Assembly: GCF_900129125.1 (NCBI RefSeq)
Contig: NZ_FQVJ01000019.1
Location: 1 to 64,000, forward strand
Direction of reading: 5' to 3'
Origin: Acidocella aminolytica 101 = DSM 11237
Lineage (GTDB): Bacteria > Pseudomonadota > Alphaproteobacteria > Acetobacterales > Acetobacteraceae
Length of the DNA stretch: 64,000 nucleotides
The translations under genes were made by a program, and so were the position numbers. The notes below the pieces were generated by a model, which saw only the letters and a program-made list of their open reading frames with translations, had not been told where the DNA came from and searched no databases. Positions 27,837 through 35,694 of this stretch are shown here, in pieces (the stretch's first letter is position 1; each line of letters begins with the position of its first letter).

Positions 27837-28440
27837 TCAGGAGGCCGGAGCTAACCGTGCACAGAAGGCTTCAATATCATCAGTTTGAAAGACAGCCAGC
27901 TTCCCAAAGAATTTTTCTTCCGACCAGTTCCACCAAGAGATGGCGCTCAGCTTGACTGCGATCTCGCGCGGGAAGCGTTCGCGTATTTTCCACGCGAGCA
28001 CACCGCCAAAAATGTTGTAGGACGCGCCATCTCTTGAAACAGTAGGCCCTGCGCCGATTACCACGCCATCCGCCATAGTCACACCTAGCAGGATGATAGC
28101 GCTATGACCGATCCACACATCATGGCCTACCACTACTCGCGCATCGCGGTAGGTGACGGAGAACTCGGCATCGCGTTTGGCACCTCTCTCGTAATATTCC
28201 GGCACATAGGTGAAGCGGTGCTAACTGGGCCGCTGCATCGGGTGGGTCGACGCTCCAAATCGCACTATGTTGGCAATGGCGAAGAATTCCCCGGTCCACG
28301 CAACCGCTACTTCACAATGCTCACCTAAATAGGAGTAATCGCCAAAACTTGCATATTCGATGCGAGAATTACGCAGCATCGCGCAACGCCACCCGATTTC
28401 CGCATTCCCGAATGCGTATACTAGAGTCTATCACCATCTC
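27837..28440 (-). pseudogene. Left-handed beta-helix acetyltransferase, phosphonate-cluster type, with internal stop
   Basis: The frame reads GWRCAMLRNSRIEYASFGDY, SYLGEHCEVA, then VRFGASTHPMQRPS. A TAG stop at 28221-28223 follows, and reading continues as HRFTYVPEYYERGAKRDAEF, VVVGHDVWIGHSAIILLGV and IRERFPREIAVKL. This is the hexapeptide-repeat acetyltransferase found in many phn (phosphonate) gene clusters. The stop lies in the middle of the conserved RPS-HRFTY block, where family members have a Gln, so CAG-to-TAG fits. The 5' end fades near 28440 without a clear start. The gene is probably dead unless a shorter C-terminal product is made from 28205. Confidence 0.8.
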
Positions 28441-28615
28441 GGCGATTTTTAGAAAAATATGCTCTATCAAAGCAGCCTCTAGCGTAGGAGGGCTGTGCCG
28501 CGTTCATCCGCAATTACCAGCACTAATGTGATGATAAGCAGCAGAGAAACGGTCTTGTAATCGAATAAGTTCATGGCGTTGAGGAGCTGAAAGTCAGTCC
28601 CTCCGCCTATAAAGC

Positions 28616-29160
28616 CTAGGTGTTCAGTCCCGGCATCTGGTGGATTGGATTTAGGATGAATCGATCTGGCTCTGAAGTCCAGATTTTGCAGATGTATTCT
28701 TAGGGCGTGAGGCCGCTGAGCATCTTGAGCCTTCGTGCAAAGTTGTAAGCTGACAGGAAGTCGGCGAGATGTGTGCGCAGCTGTTCGTGGCTGTCTTAGC
28801 GAAAGCGTTTGACGGTAGCGTCCCTGATCGTTTGGTTCATCCGCTCGACCTGGCCGTTGGTCCAGGGATGATTCTGCTTCATCAGACGGTGCTCAATCCC
28901 GTTGGCTTCGCAGATCATGTTGAAGCGCATCTGCCGCGAATATGCTGTATTCCGGTTGCGGGGCTGCTCGGCGAACTGGATGCCGTTGTCAGTAACGAAC
29001 GTGTGGATGCGATAGGGGACGGCCTTGAGCAGATGCTCGAGGAACTCACACGCAGTCCTGTGATCAGCCTTGTCCACGAGTTGCGTGGCTGCAAACTTGC
29101 TAGTCTGGTTAATGCCAACAAAGAGATACTGAACCGCGCCAGGTTTCCCGGAGATATTTT
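28616..29160 (-). pseudogene. IS481-family transposase relic with two Tyr-to-stop changes
   Basis: C-terminal part of an IS481-family integrase-core transposase: AVQYLFVGINQTSKFAATQL, FVTDNGIQFAEQPRNRNTAY, MICEANGIEHRLMKQNHPW and TNGQVERMNQTI. The frame hits TAA at 28796-28798, where the family has Tyr, then continues as DSHEQLRTHLADFLSAYNFA. It hits a second TAA at 28700-28702, again at a Tyr, and ends naturally at 28616 after DPIHQMPGLNT-like residues. The 5' side is cut where IS3 sequence begins near 29160. Confidence 0.88.
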
Positions 29161-29170
29161 GGTTTGAGTG

Positions 29171-29792
29171 CTACGCGGCTACAGGCATAGCCGTAAGTTC
29201 CGCGTAATAGTTTTCCTCTGCTTCAGCAGGTGGCATGTTGCCGATTGGTTCGAGGGTACGCCGGGCAAAGACGTCTATAATAAAAGCGACATAGGCAAAT
29301 TCTTGCCAGATTGAGACGTAGGTAAAATCGCTAAGCCACAGTATGTTTGGAGCTGGTGCGCGAAACTGGCGATTGACCCTGTCCGGGGGACAGGGAGCAG
29401 CCTTATCGGAGATAGTCGTTTTTATAGCCTTACCCCGGACAACGCCTGCAGCCCCATTTGACGCATCAGGCGCGCGACGGTGCAACGCGCAACTTTGACC
29501 TTTTCCCGGAGCAATTTCCGCCACACGTTCCGGGCGCCATAAACCCGGAAATTATCCTCAAAGACCCGGCCGATCTCCCGGCAAAGCACAGCATCACGCT
29601 GTTCACGCGCGGGGCGTCGGGCTGGTATGTCCATCCGGGACCGGTGTCCATAATAGGTTGCCGGGGCGAAGGGGCCGCAAGATTCCAATATTGCGCAGCA
29701 ATACCGGAAAGGCGCCGGAGGGGATCAGTAGAACACGCACGATCGACTCGACCCCATAAACCTCACGATGTTCATCGATAAAGGTGGTCATT
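29171..29792 (-). pseudogene. IS3-family OrfB transposase, frameshifted with internal deletion
   Basis: OrfB partner of the adjacent orfA. It starts [20 protein letters not shown] at 29792. It then shifts frame into REIGRVFEDNFRVYGARNVW, CTVARLMRQMGLQAL, and shifts again into AIKTTISDKAAPCPPDRVNR, NILWLSDFTYVSIW and FAYVAFIIDVFARR. Directly after FARR the sequence jumps to LEPIGNMPPAEAEENYYAEL, the extreme C-terminus of such proteins. About 100 residues of the catalytic core, including later DDE residues, are missing. Two frameshifts plus the deletion leave it inactive. Confidence 0.85.
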
Positions 29793-30117
29793 TTTTGAGT
29801 GGGCGGTCGAGTTCTGCCTGGGCAAAACAAGCCGATGCCTTGCGTAAAATTTCATTCGCCTGACGCGGTTCCCTGTTCTCCCGTTCAAGAACCTTAATGC
29901 GCTCGCTTTCTGCGCTTGTCGGCCCAGGGCGCAGGCCGCGATTACGCTCAGCCTGTTTTACCCAGCTGCGCAGCGTTTCACCGGTGCAGCCAATCTCGCC
30001 CGCAATCGAGGTGATCGCAGCCCATTGTGTCGGATAATCCCCTTGGGTCTCCAAAACCATACGGACAGCGCGTTCCCGTATCTCCGCCGGAAATGATGGA
30101 TTTCTCTTCTTCATCAT
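29788..30117 (-). CDS. IS3-family OrfA transposase subunit
   Basis: 109-residue OrfA with the N-terminal [20 protein letters not shown], the helix-turn-helix [20 protein letters not shown] and the leucine-zipper-like [20 protein letters not shown]. It is open from start to stop and overlaps the start of the broken orfB by 5 bp. That overlap is the normal IS3 layout, where a programmed -1 frameshift makes the fusion transposase. Because OrfB is destroyed, the element cannot move on its own. Confidence 0.85.
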   Translation of the reverse strand: MMKKRNPSFPAEIRERAVRMVLETQGDYPTQWAAITSIAGEIGCTGETLRSWVKQAERNRGLRPGPTSAESERIKVLERENREPRQANEILRKASACFAQAELDRPLKK

Positions 30118-30585
30118 AACCCCATTCTCTCAAGAAGTGAGGTCTCCGGGCAACCCAGCGCAGTCCAACTGCGCCAGGGCTGGGGCAATTGAATAGCCCC
30201 TAGATTTATGGACACATGCTTCCCTAATTTTGAGGCCAGGAAGCGCTTCTGGAACCGAGTAATTTTAGCAACCAGCCCAAGCGCGACGCATTGTCGCAAA
30301 TTACCGCGTCCACCTCTCTCAGAGGTGATGGGGCGGCTCGACGTCAGCCATAATCGTAACCAACTTCACCCAGGCAGATATCTGTGCTTTAACTTCGGCC
30401 ACGCTGGCAGGCTATATGTCCTCTCTTTGGATAAGCTTGTCGTCCCCCGTTCGGTCCTATTCACAGTCAGATCATCTCCAGAAATAACAGATGAGGCAAC
30501 ACTTTGAATCATTCTGCCCCTCAGTCCTTGCCGACGATGCAAGGAATTGCCACAAGCCCAAACAGCAAAGGCCATAGAGGTGAGC
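30118..30585. other. About 470 bp without a clear gene, upstream of phnA
   Basis: Between the IS3 orfA and the PhnA-like gene no confident coding sequence was seen. From 30508, in frame with the PhnA-like protein, there is an open extension containing a CRRC cysteine pair (about 30526-30537). It could be a decayed zinc-ribbon N-terminus of PhnA, since full-length family members start with such a domain. The left IS3 inverted repeat is expected near 30120-30150 but was not resolved. Confidence 0.4.
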
Positions 30586-30894
30586 ATGACGGCGGACGAT
30601 GATGATGCATATGTATTTGATGAGGCAACTGGTGAATGGCGCCCCGCCAGCGAAATCGCGGCGGCTGCGGCAGAGGCCAAGATCGAAGTCCGGGACGCAG
30701 CGGGGAACGTGCTCACCGATGGGGATTCAGTTACCTTAATCAAGGATCTGAAGGTGAAAGGAGCCAATCAGACCTTGAAACAGGGTACAGTGATCAGATC
30801 AATTCGGCTCACGGACGATGCCGAAGAGATTGATTGCCGCCATGAAAGCATCAAGGGGCTTGTTCTCCGGGCGGAGTTCGTGCGCAAGCGCTGA
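30586..30894 (+). CDS. PhnA-domain protein (YjdM family), C-terminal domain form
   Basis: 102 residues. After an acidic start (MTADDDDAYVFDEATGEW) comes the conserved beta domain VRDAAGNVLTDGDSVTLIKD, LKVKGANQTLKQGTVIRSIR, CRHESIKGLVLRAEFVRKR. This matches the C-terminal domain of PhnA/YjdM, a small protein of unclear function named after alkylphosphonate loci. The usual N-terminal Cys4 zinc ribbon is absent from the chosen start, although a CRRC pair lies just upstream in frame. The start has GAGGTGA five bases upstream. It may once have been linked to the phosphonate-type acetyltransferase relic, from which it is now separated by IS elements. Confidence 0.75.
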   Translation: MTADDDDAYVFDEATGEWRPASEIAAAAAEAKIEVRDAAGNVLTDGDSVTLIKDLKVKGANQTLKQGTVIRSIRLTDDAEEIDCRHESIKGLVLRAEFVRKR

Positions 30895-31335
30895 TTGGAC
30901 ACCCGAATAGCAGGCCAGTCGAGGGCCTTAGCGGCCCAGTCGTCTAGGACCTCGCGCTGGTAACAGACGGTAGTCAGCCGAACACCATGTAAGGCGGCCC
31001 AGGATAACCAAACGCCTCATATCGGCTGCCTCTATATCGGCAGTTGCAGCGCCTTCCGCATCACTTACGGATCCGTTTCTGCAGCCTCAACCCGAAGTTA
31101 GGGAGCGGACGGGTCAAGGCGCGTCCATGGGGCCGCTGAAACAACCTTCGTTTGCGCTTGGATCCGTGTTTCGTGCAGGACGATGAGCTGGCCATCCACC
31201 CATATCGCGCAATTCGAGGCGTTCCTCACACATGGAAGCAGAACAGGCTTTCCCTCAAAAAATCCAGAGCCTATTCGCATTAGTTCGTTTCGGAGGCGAT
31301 GGAGTGACTTAGCCTCTACGCGCCCGCCTGTCTGT
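30895..31335. other. About 440 bp without a recognisable gene
   Basis: Between the PhnA-like gene and the ArsR-like gene, which points toward it, no conserved frame, transposase fragment or clear terminator was recognised. An 87-codon minus-strand frame overlaps the end of the ArsR-like gene but resembles no family. Confidence 0.45.
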
Positions 31336-31665
31336 CTAGTGGGCGGAGCGTATATAGGCATTCACGATGGCCGGGATCAAGCCGGGAAAACGCACCTCAA
31401 TTTCCTCCCAACGCGAGACATTGCGTATCTCCACCCCGTGACGCTCGGAGCGTATCAGCCCGGCCTCTCGCAGGATTTTAAAATGCAGTGACAGAGAGGA
31501 TTTCGGAATCACTCGGTCCGTGAAGCAGGCCGCCGCCGTACAACTCTGCGAGTGCGCTGCACCGGCGATGCGCACGAAAATTGCCACCCGGTTCGGGTCC
31601 GACAGCGCGTGCAATATTGCCTCCAGCCGCACTTCGCGGATCGCAGGGTGAAAAAGCGGCCTCAT
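31336..31665 (-). CDS. ArsR-family winged-helix regulator
   Basis: 109 residues with the ArsR/SmtB winged-helix pattern: RLEAILHALSDPNRVAIFVR, then IPKSSLSLHFKILREAGLIR and SERHGVEIRNVSRWEEIEVR. A Cys-containing stretch (SQSCTAAACFTD) could act as a thiol or metal sensor but does not match the classical arsenic or cadmium sites. It is divergent from a nitroreductase-family gene with 106 bp between them. In other alphaproteobacteria such pairs form redox- or quinone-responsive units, so it probably represses that gene and itself. Confidence 0.85.
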   Translation of the reverse strand: MRPLFHPAIREVRLEAILHALSDPNRVAIFVRIAGAAHSQSCTAAACFTDRVIPKSSLSLHFKILREAGLIRSERHGVEIRNVSRWEEIEVRFPGLIPAIVNAYIRSAH

Positions 31666-31771
31666 GAAATTTAAATAAGAGGGGTTGTGAGCGACTTCAA
31701 TAGTTCCAAATATCCGAAACGTTGGATAAAGAAGGTCGGCGCACCGACCTTGCAGACATGAAGGATCTAAA

Positions 31772-32410
31772 ATGACGGCATTGAACGAACGGTTGGTTTG
31801 GCGCTACGCGACAAAGGCCTATGATCCGACCAAGAGCGTGCCAGCCGAGACGCTGGACGCCATTTTGGAAGCCGTACGCCTAGCGCCCACCTCCAGCGGC
31901 CTACAGCCCTTTGAGCTGCTCGTAGTCACCAACCCTGAAATTCGCGCCAGAATACGCGAGGTTTCCTGGGACCAGGCACAGGTGACAGATTGCTCGCATC
32001 TGCTTGTCTTCGCCGCCTGGGACGACATCACTCCGGAGCGCGTGAACATGATGTTCGATCTTACCAACGAGGTGCGCGGCCTCAAGAACGAGGGCTGGGA
32101 AGCCTATCGGCAGAAACTGCTTGGCATCGTTGCCGAGCGCGGCACCGAGGCAAATTTCCAGGCCGCTGCGCGTCAGACTTATATCGGCCTTGGAGCTGCC
32201 CTGATCGCCGCCGCCTTCGAGGAGGTAGATACGACACCGATGGAAGGCTTCGACCCGAACGCGGTGGATGAAATTCTGGGCTTGAAAGCTCGGCATCTGC
32301 GCAGCGTGGTGATGCTGCCGCTGGGTTACCGCGCGGCCGAGCGCGACTGGCTAGTGAATTTGAAAAAAGTCCGCCGCCCTCGCGAACAATTCGTCAGTTA
32401 TGTGAAATAA
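31772..32410 (+). CDS. NAD(P)H-dependent nitroreductase-family oxidoreductase
   Basis: 212-residue FMN enzyme of the NfsB-like nitroreductase fold. Typical segments are VWRYATKAYDPTK, LEAVRLAPTSSGLQPFELLV, ARQTYIGLGAALIAAAFEEV and MEGFDPNAVDEILGL. It should reduce nitro or quinone substrates, using NAD(P)H. AAGGATCTAAA precedes the ATG. It is divergent from the ArsR-like regulator, which probably represses it until an electrophile is sensed. Confidence 0.92.
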   Translation: MTALNERLVWRYATKAYDPTKSVPAETLDAILEAVRLAPTSSGLQPFELLVVTNPEIRARIREVSWDQAQVTDCSHLLVFAAWDDITPERVNMMFDLTNEVRGLKNEGWEAYRQKLLGIVAERGTEANFQAAARQTYIGLGAALIAAAFEEVDTTPMEGFDPNAVDEILGLKARHLRSVVMLPLGYRAAERDWLVNLKKVRRPREQFVSYVK

Positions 32411-32467
32411 CATCCGCTATGTTCATCCACGTAGACGGAAGTTGATTGTCTCGATCCAAGATTAGCC

Positions 32468-32590
32468 TTGCTGCCGATGATGGCACGGATGCTGCGCAAT
32501 CTTTCGCAGATACTCGACAAGGCGGCGGCCCATACCGCCGCCAACAACATTGCGCCCTCGCTAATGCTGGAACTGCGACTGGCGCCGGGA
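32468..32590 (+). pseudogene. DUF1993 family fragment
   Basis: About 40 residues, MARMLRNLSQILDKAAAHTA then PSLMLELRLAPG, match the N-terminal helix of DUF1993 proteins. Similarity stops abruptly near 32590. From there the DNA is the 3' end of a DUF3291 relic on the other strand. No start codon at the expected place was found, so both ends are broken. It follows the nitroreductase gene closely and may once have been in its operon. Confidence 0.7.
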
Positions 32591-32599
32591 CCTTCGACC

Positions 32600-32955
32600 T
32601 TATTTGCCGCGTCTCGCTTCCATCACTTGAACACGGGACATGTCGAGCTTCACGGACGACCCGGACCGATCGAACGGCTGCTTGAAATTGAAGGCGTGGG
32701 ATGTTGCTCCCTGAGCATGCAGGTGTTCGAGCCGAGCAACGCCAACGCTCCATTCCGGGTGGCCGCTTCGATCGTGCCACCACAAGACCAACGACGGTTA
32801 GTGAGGCTTTTCGAACCACACCCTTTCACGGCGCAGGGCAGTCGCGTGAAGGCCAAAATACGTGAAGGCAAATGCAGCTTCCAAGTCTCTCCAAAGGGAC
32901 AGAGTGACTGGCGACCAGCCATCCCCTCTGTCGACGTAGAACTTGGGATACCCCC
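32600..32955 (-). pseudogene. DUF3291 protein, frameshifted and 5'-truncated
   Basis: GYPKFYVDRGDGWSPVTLSL, WRDLEAAFAFTYFGLHATAL and RRERVWFEKP are in one frame. LWWHDRSGHPEWSVGVARLE then HLHAQGATSHAFNFKQPFD follow in the next, the normal order for a DUF3291 (uncharacterised, about 150 residues) protein. The shift lies near 32795. The N-terminal third is missing exactly where the 66-bp palindrome begins at 32951, so the palindrome marks a recombination or insertion junction. Confidence 0.8.
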
Positions 32956-33016
32956 TGTACCTGTTTGCCGGCGGATCACGGTGCACCGTGATCCGCCGTC
33001 AAACAGGTACAGGGGG
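32951..33016. repeat. 66-bp near-perfect palindrome (33-bp arms, one mismatch)
   Basis: The left arm (32951-32983) starts CCCCCTGTACCTGTTTG. The right arm (32984-33016) is its reverse complement except for one base, with no spacer; the centre is TGCA. It could fold into a very stable cruciform or hairpin. It sits exactly between two broken genes that are both cut at its edges. Two abutting terminal inverted repeats of an excised or collapsed mobile element would give this structure. It lacks a T tract on either side, so a simple terminator is unlikely. Confidence 0.9.
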
Positions 33017-33794
33017 CGTGGCAAGGTTGAAGCGACTGACGCTTCTATTCAGCCACAACCGAAGCAAAGCGCTGCCACCGGTGGCGCAGGCAAATATGAA
33101 GAACCGCCCCCCGACAGCTAGGGTCAAGGCCGCAGCAACCGCCGGTGTGCAGTAGCCGAGACCTCCGGTCGCAACGGGTTTGTCAAACCAGTCCGCGAAG
33201 GAGGCACCCATCGGTCGCGTCAGAATGTACGCCATCCAGGATGCAGCGACCTCGTTCAGGCCGAACGCGAAATAGGTCAAGCCCGGCACGGTAAATAGCA
33301 CTGTGAACAGAACCGCCGAATTGAAATAGCCCACGCCGAAGGTTGCCAGCACGGTCGCCCAGTAGAACACCTCGCGCCGGGGCGTCTGCACCGTGTAGAT
33401 CGAGAGTGAGCGCTCGACGGCGTTCGAAGCCCACAGAATCAACAGCAAAGCGATCCCGAAGGCGACGGCCGAGACCACGTACGGTATGCCAAGCACAACG
33501 TGAATGACATCAACGACCATTGTGCCGAAGGTGCCGACCGCCACAACGAGGAGCCAGTAGGCCGCGAGAACATGGCGCCGGGTGGTGAACTGCAGCGCGA
33601 GGGCAACAAGGAACGCCAGGGCCACCCAGAACAGAGAGGTAGGGATTGGTGTGGAAGACAAGAAAATCCGACGTTGCCTCGCCCATTGCCGTCGAGAGGA
33701 TCTTTGCAACCCAGAACAACAGCGTGAACTGCGGAACCTTGGTCCCATAGTACCACCCCTCGTCCATGCGCATGAAAAATCCGGTAGATCTCAA
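33017..33794 (-). pseudogene. COG4705-like membrane protein, frameshifted with deletion
   Basis: The N-terminus VPQFTLLFWVAKILSTAMGE, ATSDFLVFHTNPYLSV lies in one frame (33630-33794). The rest, FWVALAFLVALALQFTTRRH, VFYWATVLATFGVG, YFNSAVLFTVLFTVPGLTYF and ILTRPMGASFADWFDKP, lies in another. Members of this family are multi-pass inner-membrane proteins with an internal repeat. Here the TAAGD segment expected after ATFGVG is deleted, and the C-terminus runs into the palindrome at 33016. It is almost certainly inactive. Confidence 0.75.
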
Positions 33795-33951
33795 CGCCGT
33801 GGGCCTCCTCGATGTCGGGCGGAGCCGGAATAGGCGACCGTACTCCTGGTCGCAACCCGACGCCGTGGTCTGCGCAGAAACCCAGGGCTTTCCGCTTTCT
33901 TTGAGAAATTATTGCTTGCCTTGCTGAACAACCAAACCGATAGTGAATATT

Positions 33952-34140
33952 ATGAAATTCACCCCTACAGTGTGGGATTCGCTGTGCTTAGTGTTGGTCT
34001 TGTGGGCCGATTTACTTCTGGCCGCGCTCTATCATCCTAAAATCACTGACTTTTTGGACTTTTTGAAGCTGGATGCGGTTTTTGCTTGTTTGGTATGGTT
34101 GCCGCTTAGAGCACTGGGGCTGGCTCTAGGCCGCCGTTAA
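33952..34140 (+). CDS. Possible small membrane protein
   Basis: 62 residues if started at the ATG at 33952. Two hydrophobic stretches (LCLVLVLWADLLLAAL and VFACLVWLPLRALGLAL) are separated by a charged loop, as in a two-helix hairpin membrane protein. No good ribosome binding site and no recognised family were found. It precedes the VOC gene by 80 bp on the same strand. It may not be expressed. Confidence 0.35.
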   Translation: MKFTPTVWDSLCLVLVLWADLLLAALYHPKITDFLDFLKLDAVFACLVWLPLRALGLALGRR

Positions 34141-34220
34141 TCTTGGTGGTTTGACGAGACGCGATGCAGTGTACAGAGCCATTACGAGCCGACGCCACCC
34201 CAGCTGGGAAGGAAGGTGGA

Positions 34221-34646
34221 ATGGAGATCTGGGCGAAGCTGATACCAGAGTTGCTTGTCACGGACATAGACGAGAGCCTGCACTTCTGGCGGGACCTGAT
34301 CGGTTTCTCTGTCGCGTACGACCGACCGGAGGACCGCTTCACCTTCCTGGAACTAGACGGCGCCCAGATCAAGCTGGAGCAACAAGCCCCGGCGGAACGC
34401 CAATGGATAGCTGCCCGGCTCGACGCACCTTTCGGGCGCGGCGTCAATTTTCAGATCGAAGTGTCTGCACTCCAGCCAATCCTGGAGCGTCTGGCAGCGG
34501 CCAGTTGGCCGCTATTCATGGAACCCGAGGATGCCTGGTACCGCTCCAATCAGATCGAGGTTGGCCAACGCCAATGTGTCGTACAGGACCCGGACGGCTA
34601 TCTTCTTCGATTGGCTCAAGATATCGGCGAGCGCGCCGCCGGGTAA
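34221..34646 (+). CDS. VOC-family protein (glyoxalase/bleomycin-resistance type)
   Basis: 141-residue vicinal-oxygen-chelate fold protein. The start at 34221 has AAGGAAGGTGGA upstream. The segments AKLIPELLVTDIDESLHFWR, DLIGFSVAYDRPEDRFTFLE and GGYLL-type C-terminal QDPDGYLLRLAQDIGE show the two beta-alpha-beta-beta-beta modules. The first module has the layout of bleomycin-binding proteins (BLMA/BLMT). Substrate binding or drug sequestration is possible. Metal-ligand positions are not clear enough to call an enzyme. Confidence 0.85.
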   Translation: MEIWAKLIPELLVTDIDESLHFWRDLIGFSVAYDRPEDRFTFLELDGAQIKLEQQAPAERQWIAARLDAPFGRGVNFQIEVSALQPILERLAAASWPLFMEPEDAWYRSNQIEVGQRQCVVQDPDGYLLRLAQDIGERAAG

Positions 34647-34848
34647 CCACAGCTCAGGCTTGGCGCACCATCGTCATTAAGCAACGCCCTCTTTAGGCAG
34701 TCAAAATAAATTTGCTTAAAACACGCTCTAGCCAGTGAGCGGTATGATTACCGAACAGCTTCATCCGTGTCGCATCATTGGAGAAGAATTGTATTCCCTG
34801 CTCTGGCAGCCCTCAATGAAGCGGCTGTGGGAAGCGGCCTTATCCATT

Positions 34849-35687
34849 AGGTCCTGTCTGCACTCATCGCAGCCAGCTCACAGCGAAGTCGAAATGAATA
34901 AATCCAATGAAGGCTGCGATAGTTTTTTACACCACAGGGCGACTCTACGGAATCGTTTGAGTTTGTTAAAAAAGCAATCGACCTGATGGCGTTCCTTATA
35001 GAGCCATCCAGAAGATGGGTGGGGTTTTTGCACGGCTGGGGTTGGCTTTGATCTGGGAGGTTGCGCCAAGATCATTGGCGATAAAGGCACGTAGAGGATC
35101 GGCATCGCAGGCGGCATCTGCGATGCCATGGCCGATGCCCTGCAAGCCGTCCAGAAGAGTTTGGCCTGCGGACAATCGCCATAATGCCCTGGTGTTGGAT
35201 GGATGCGCAGCGGCAAGCCAAGCGCATCAACAGCAGCGTGTAGCTTGGTCGTCAGCCCCCGCGTGAACGGCCGATGACGGCAGCTTCAGTCCCTTTTTGC
35301 TCCTGCCGCATCAGCATACACTTTCGAGATGGTGCGATCGATCAATACGTATCCAAAATCCGGCGTGTCAGCCCGAGCATGAAAAAACGCCTCCCACTCA
35401 TCATCCTGAGGTCAGCGCTGGAACCGCGCATGCGCTGCTATCCATTTGCCAAATACCTCCGGCAACTCCCGCTAGTGCGCTGCATTGCCAGCCATCCATA
35501 GGATCGCATCAATAAACAGTCGATTGTCCAAGCCTCTCCGCCCAGGCAGGCCAACGCGCCCTGGCAAATGGCCTTCAATAGACGCCATGGTTCGTCTGTC
35601 AGTGCCCCTCCGCTCAAGGGTCAAATCCTCCTCGAGCCTTGAATCAGAACTCCAAAGCAAAGGAACCCCTGAATGCAGACAGCCCCT
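34849..35687 (-). mobile_element. IS5-family insertion sequence, both ends visible
   Basis: Matching terminal inverted repeats lie at 34849-34866 (AGGTCCTGTCTGCACTCA) and, inverted, at 35670-35687, with about 15 of 18 positions identical. They bracket about 840 bp that contain a single IS5-type transposase relic, a normal size for this family. TA-containing flanks on both sides fit the usual short IS5 target duplication. The right end lies only 8 bp from the stop codon of the alpha/beta hydrolase gene, which is otherwise undamaged. Confidence 0.8.
34878..35620 (-). pseudogene. IS5-family transposase relic
   Basis: The order of pieces is IEGHLPGRVGLPGRRGLDNR, FIDAILWMAGNAAH, a TAG stop where the family has Trp, and RELPEVFGKW. 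Then FGYVLIDRTISKVYADAAGA holds the first catalytic Asp, LTTKLHAAVDALGLPLRIHP follows, and finally YKERHQVDCFFNKLKRFRRV carries the late catalytic region. Stops and at least one frameshift interrupt it (for example after AGAKRD). It is therefore inactive, though the complete element outline remains. Confidence 0.85.
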
Positions 35688-35694
35688 AAAGCAC

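Noticed and set aside
31098-31361. 87-codon minus-strand frame downstream of the ArsR-like gene
   Set aside because: It overlaps the end of the ArsR-like gene, has no ribosome binding site and resembles no family.
32951-33016. Reading the long palindrome as an ordinary terminator
   Set aside because: The stem is far longer than needed, has no loop or T tract, and lies between two broken genes rather than after an intact one.
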